DNA from: TMED108 sp036166415
Lineage (GTDB): Bacteria; Fidelibacterota; Marinisomatia; Marinisomatales; TCS55
Reading direction: 5' to 3'
Assembly (NCBI GenBank): GCA_036166415.1
Contig: JAYZHP010000027.1
Span: forward strand, 1-6,036
DNA: 6,036 nucleotides
How positions within the stretch are numbered: the first letter of the stretch is position 1; every line of letters starts with the position of its first letter. This document shows, in pieces, positions 5,485 to 6,036 of this stretch. The position numbers and the translations under genes were made by a program. The notes below the pieces were generated by a model, which did no database searches, was not told where the DNA came from, and saw nothing but the letters and a program-made list of their open reading frames with translations.

Positions 5485-6036
5485 TTCGTTTCGCTGTTTC
5501 TATAACCTCTTTTGCAGCTGCCTTTGATATAGAAAGCTCTTTTGCTAATTCTTGATCCAATTTAGAAGCGACCACTTCAAGATCTTTATATTTCGATAGG
5601 AGTTTTTGAACTTTTTTCTCCCCAATCCCTTTTATATTAATAAATACTGATTTAGATACCGATTTATTCCTTTTCTGCCTTTGAAATGTTATCGCAAACC
5701 GATGAGCTTCATCTCTAAGCTGTCTTAATAAGATTAATCCTGGCGATTGTTTATGTATCGATTGCGGATCAGCATGACCAGGCATAAATACCTCTTCAAG
5801 TTTTTTGGCTAGACTGATAATCGGTACGTAGTCAAGTCCGAGCTCTCTTAATGCAGATACTGCCATTGAAAGCTGTCCTTTTCCTCCATCTACTACAATT
5901 AAATCGGGTAATCCTGTCCCTTCTTCTTTGACTCGTTTATATCTTCTAAAAACAACCTCTCGAATCGATGCAAAATCATCAACTCCATCTACAGACTTAA
6001 TATTATATTTTCTGTAATTAGATTTTCTAGCTTTTC
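5474..6036 (-). CDS. uvrC: UvrABC excinuclease subunit UvrC, C-terminal part (runs off the window)
   Basis: Nuclease subunit of nucleotide excision repair that makes the incisions on both sides of a DNA lesion with UvrB. The frame is open from the stop at 5474-5476 to the window edge, giving 186 residues; the ATG at 5864-5866 is internal, because UvrC sequence continues upstream of it (NYRKYNIK, DDFASIRE, DLIVVDGGKGQL). Visible parts are the RNase H-like endonuclease domain, with the catalytic Asp of DGGKGQ (fragment residue 49) and the catalytic His of RDEAHRF (fragment residue 111), then a tandem helix-hairpin-helix DNA-binding region (INIKGIGEKKVQKLL at about 133-147, and a second hairpin at about 161-181). 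The first catalytic Asp, the UvrB-binding UVR motif and the GIY-YIG nuclease domain should lie beyond 6036. The 3' end overlaps the CBS gene by 11 bp, tail to tail. Confidence 0.96.
   Translation of the reverse strand, partial: KARKSNYRKYNIKSVDGVDDFASIREVVFRRYKRVKEEGTGLPDLIVVDGGKGQLSMAVSALRELGLDYVPIISLAKKLEEVFMPGHADPQSIHKQSPGLILLRQLRDEAHRFAITFQRQKRNKSVSKSVFINIKGIGEKKVQKLLSKYKDLEVVASKLDQELAKELSISKAAAKEVIETAKRIIS

Noticed and set aside
5474..5866. A complete 130-residue gene starting at the ATG at 5864-5866
   Set aside because: The same frame continues without a stop to 6036 and encodes conserved UvrC motifs (DGGKGQL, DDFASIRE) upstream of that Met, so this is an internal methionine of uvrC.

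Overview
The window is an AT-rich bacterial chromosomal segment (about 36-38% GC by eye) packed with housekeeping and stress genes. I see no mobile element, CRISPR array, rRNA, tRNA or toxin-antitoxin module. The mix of a PafA-type phosphatase, a long-form TyrRS with an S4 tail, an Hsp20 beginning MTLIKWKPR and a eukaryote-like cystathionine beta-synthase core suggests an uncultured marine or FCB-group lineage such as Marinimicrobia. That placement is an impression from protein flavour and was not tested.

Left part (38-3308, minus strand): a compact operon smpB -> tyrS -> PafA-like alkaline phosphatase. Both junctions are 4-nt ATGA stop/start overlaps, so translation is probably coupled. The first two genes serve translation (ribosome rescue and tRNA-Tyr charging). 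The third is a secreted or surface phosphatase with all catalytic residues visible.

Centre (3309-3957): a 220-bp divergent regulatory region separates smpB from a plus-strand hsp20 gene. It contains nested inverted and direct repeats around a minus-strand TATAAT, a plus-strand TATAAT, and an AU-rich hsp20 leader. That leader can fold over the Shine-Dalgarno site and start codon, making it a candidate RNA thermometer. The hsp20 terminator appears to lie inside the 3' end of the convergent gene.

Right part (3968-6036): a minus-strand NADPH-dependent FMN reductase family flavoprotein, then a 65-bp divergent promoter region, then a plus-strand cystathionine beta-synthase catalytic core. The minus-strand uvrC runs off the right edge and overlaps the CBS 3' end by 11 bp. 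The uvrC reading frame is open from 5476 to 6036, so the ATG at 5864-5866 is internal and only the C-terminal 186 residues are visible.

No clearly new system is present. The best leads are regulatory: the hsp20 leader structure, the repeat-rich smpB/hsp20 spacer, the terminator embedded in an opposing gene, and a marked excess of GATC sites within the coding regions.
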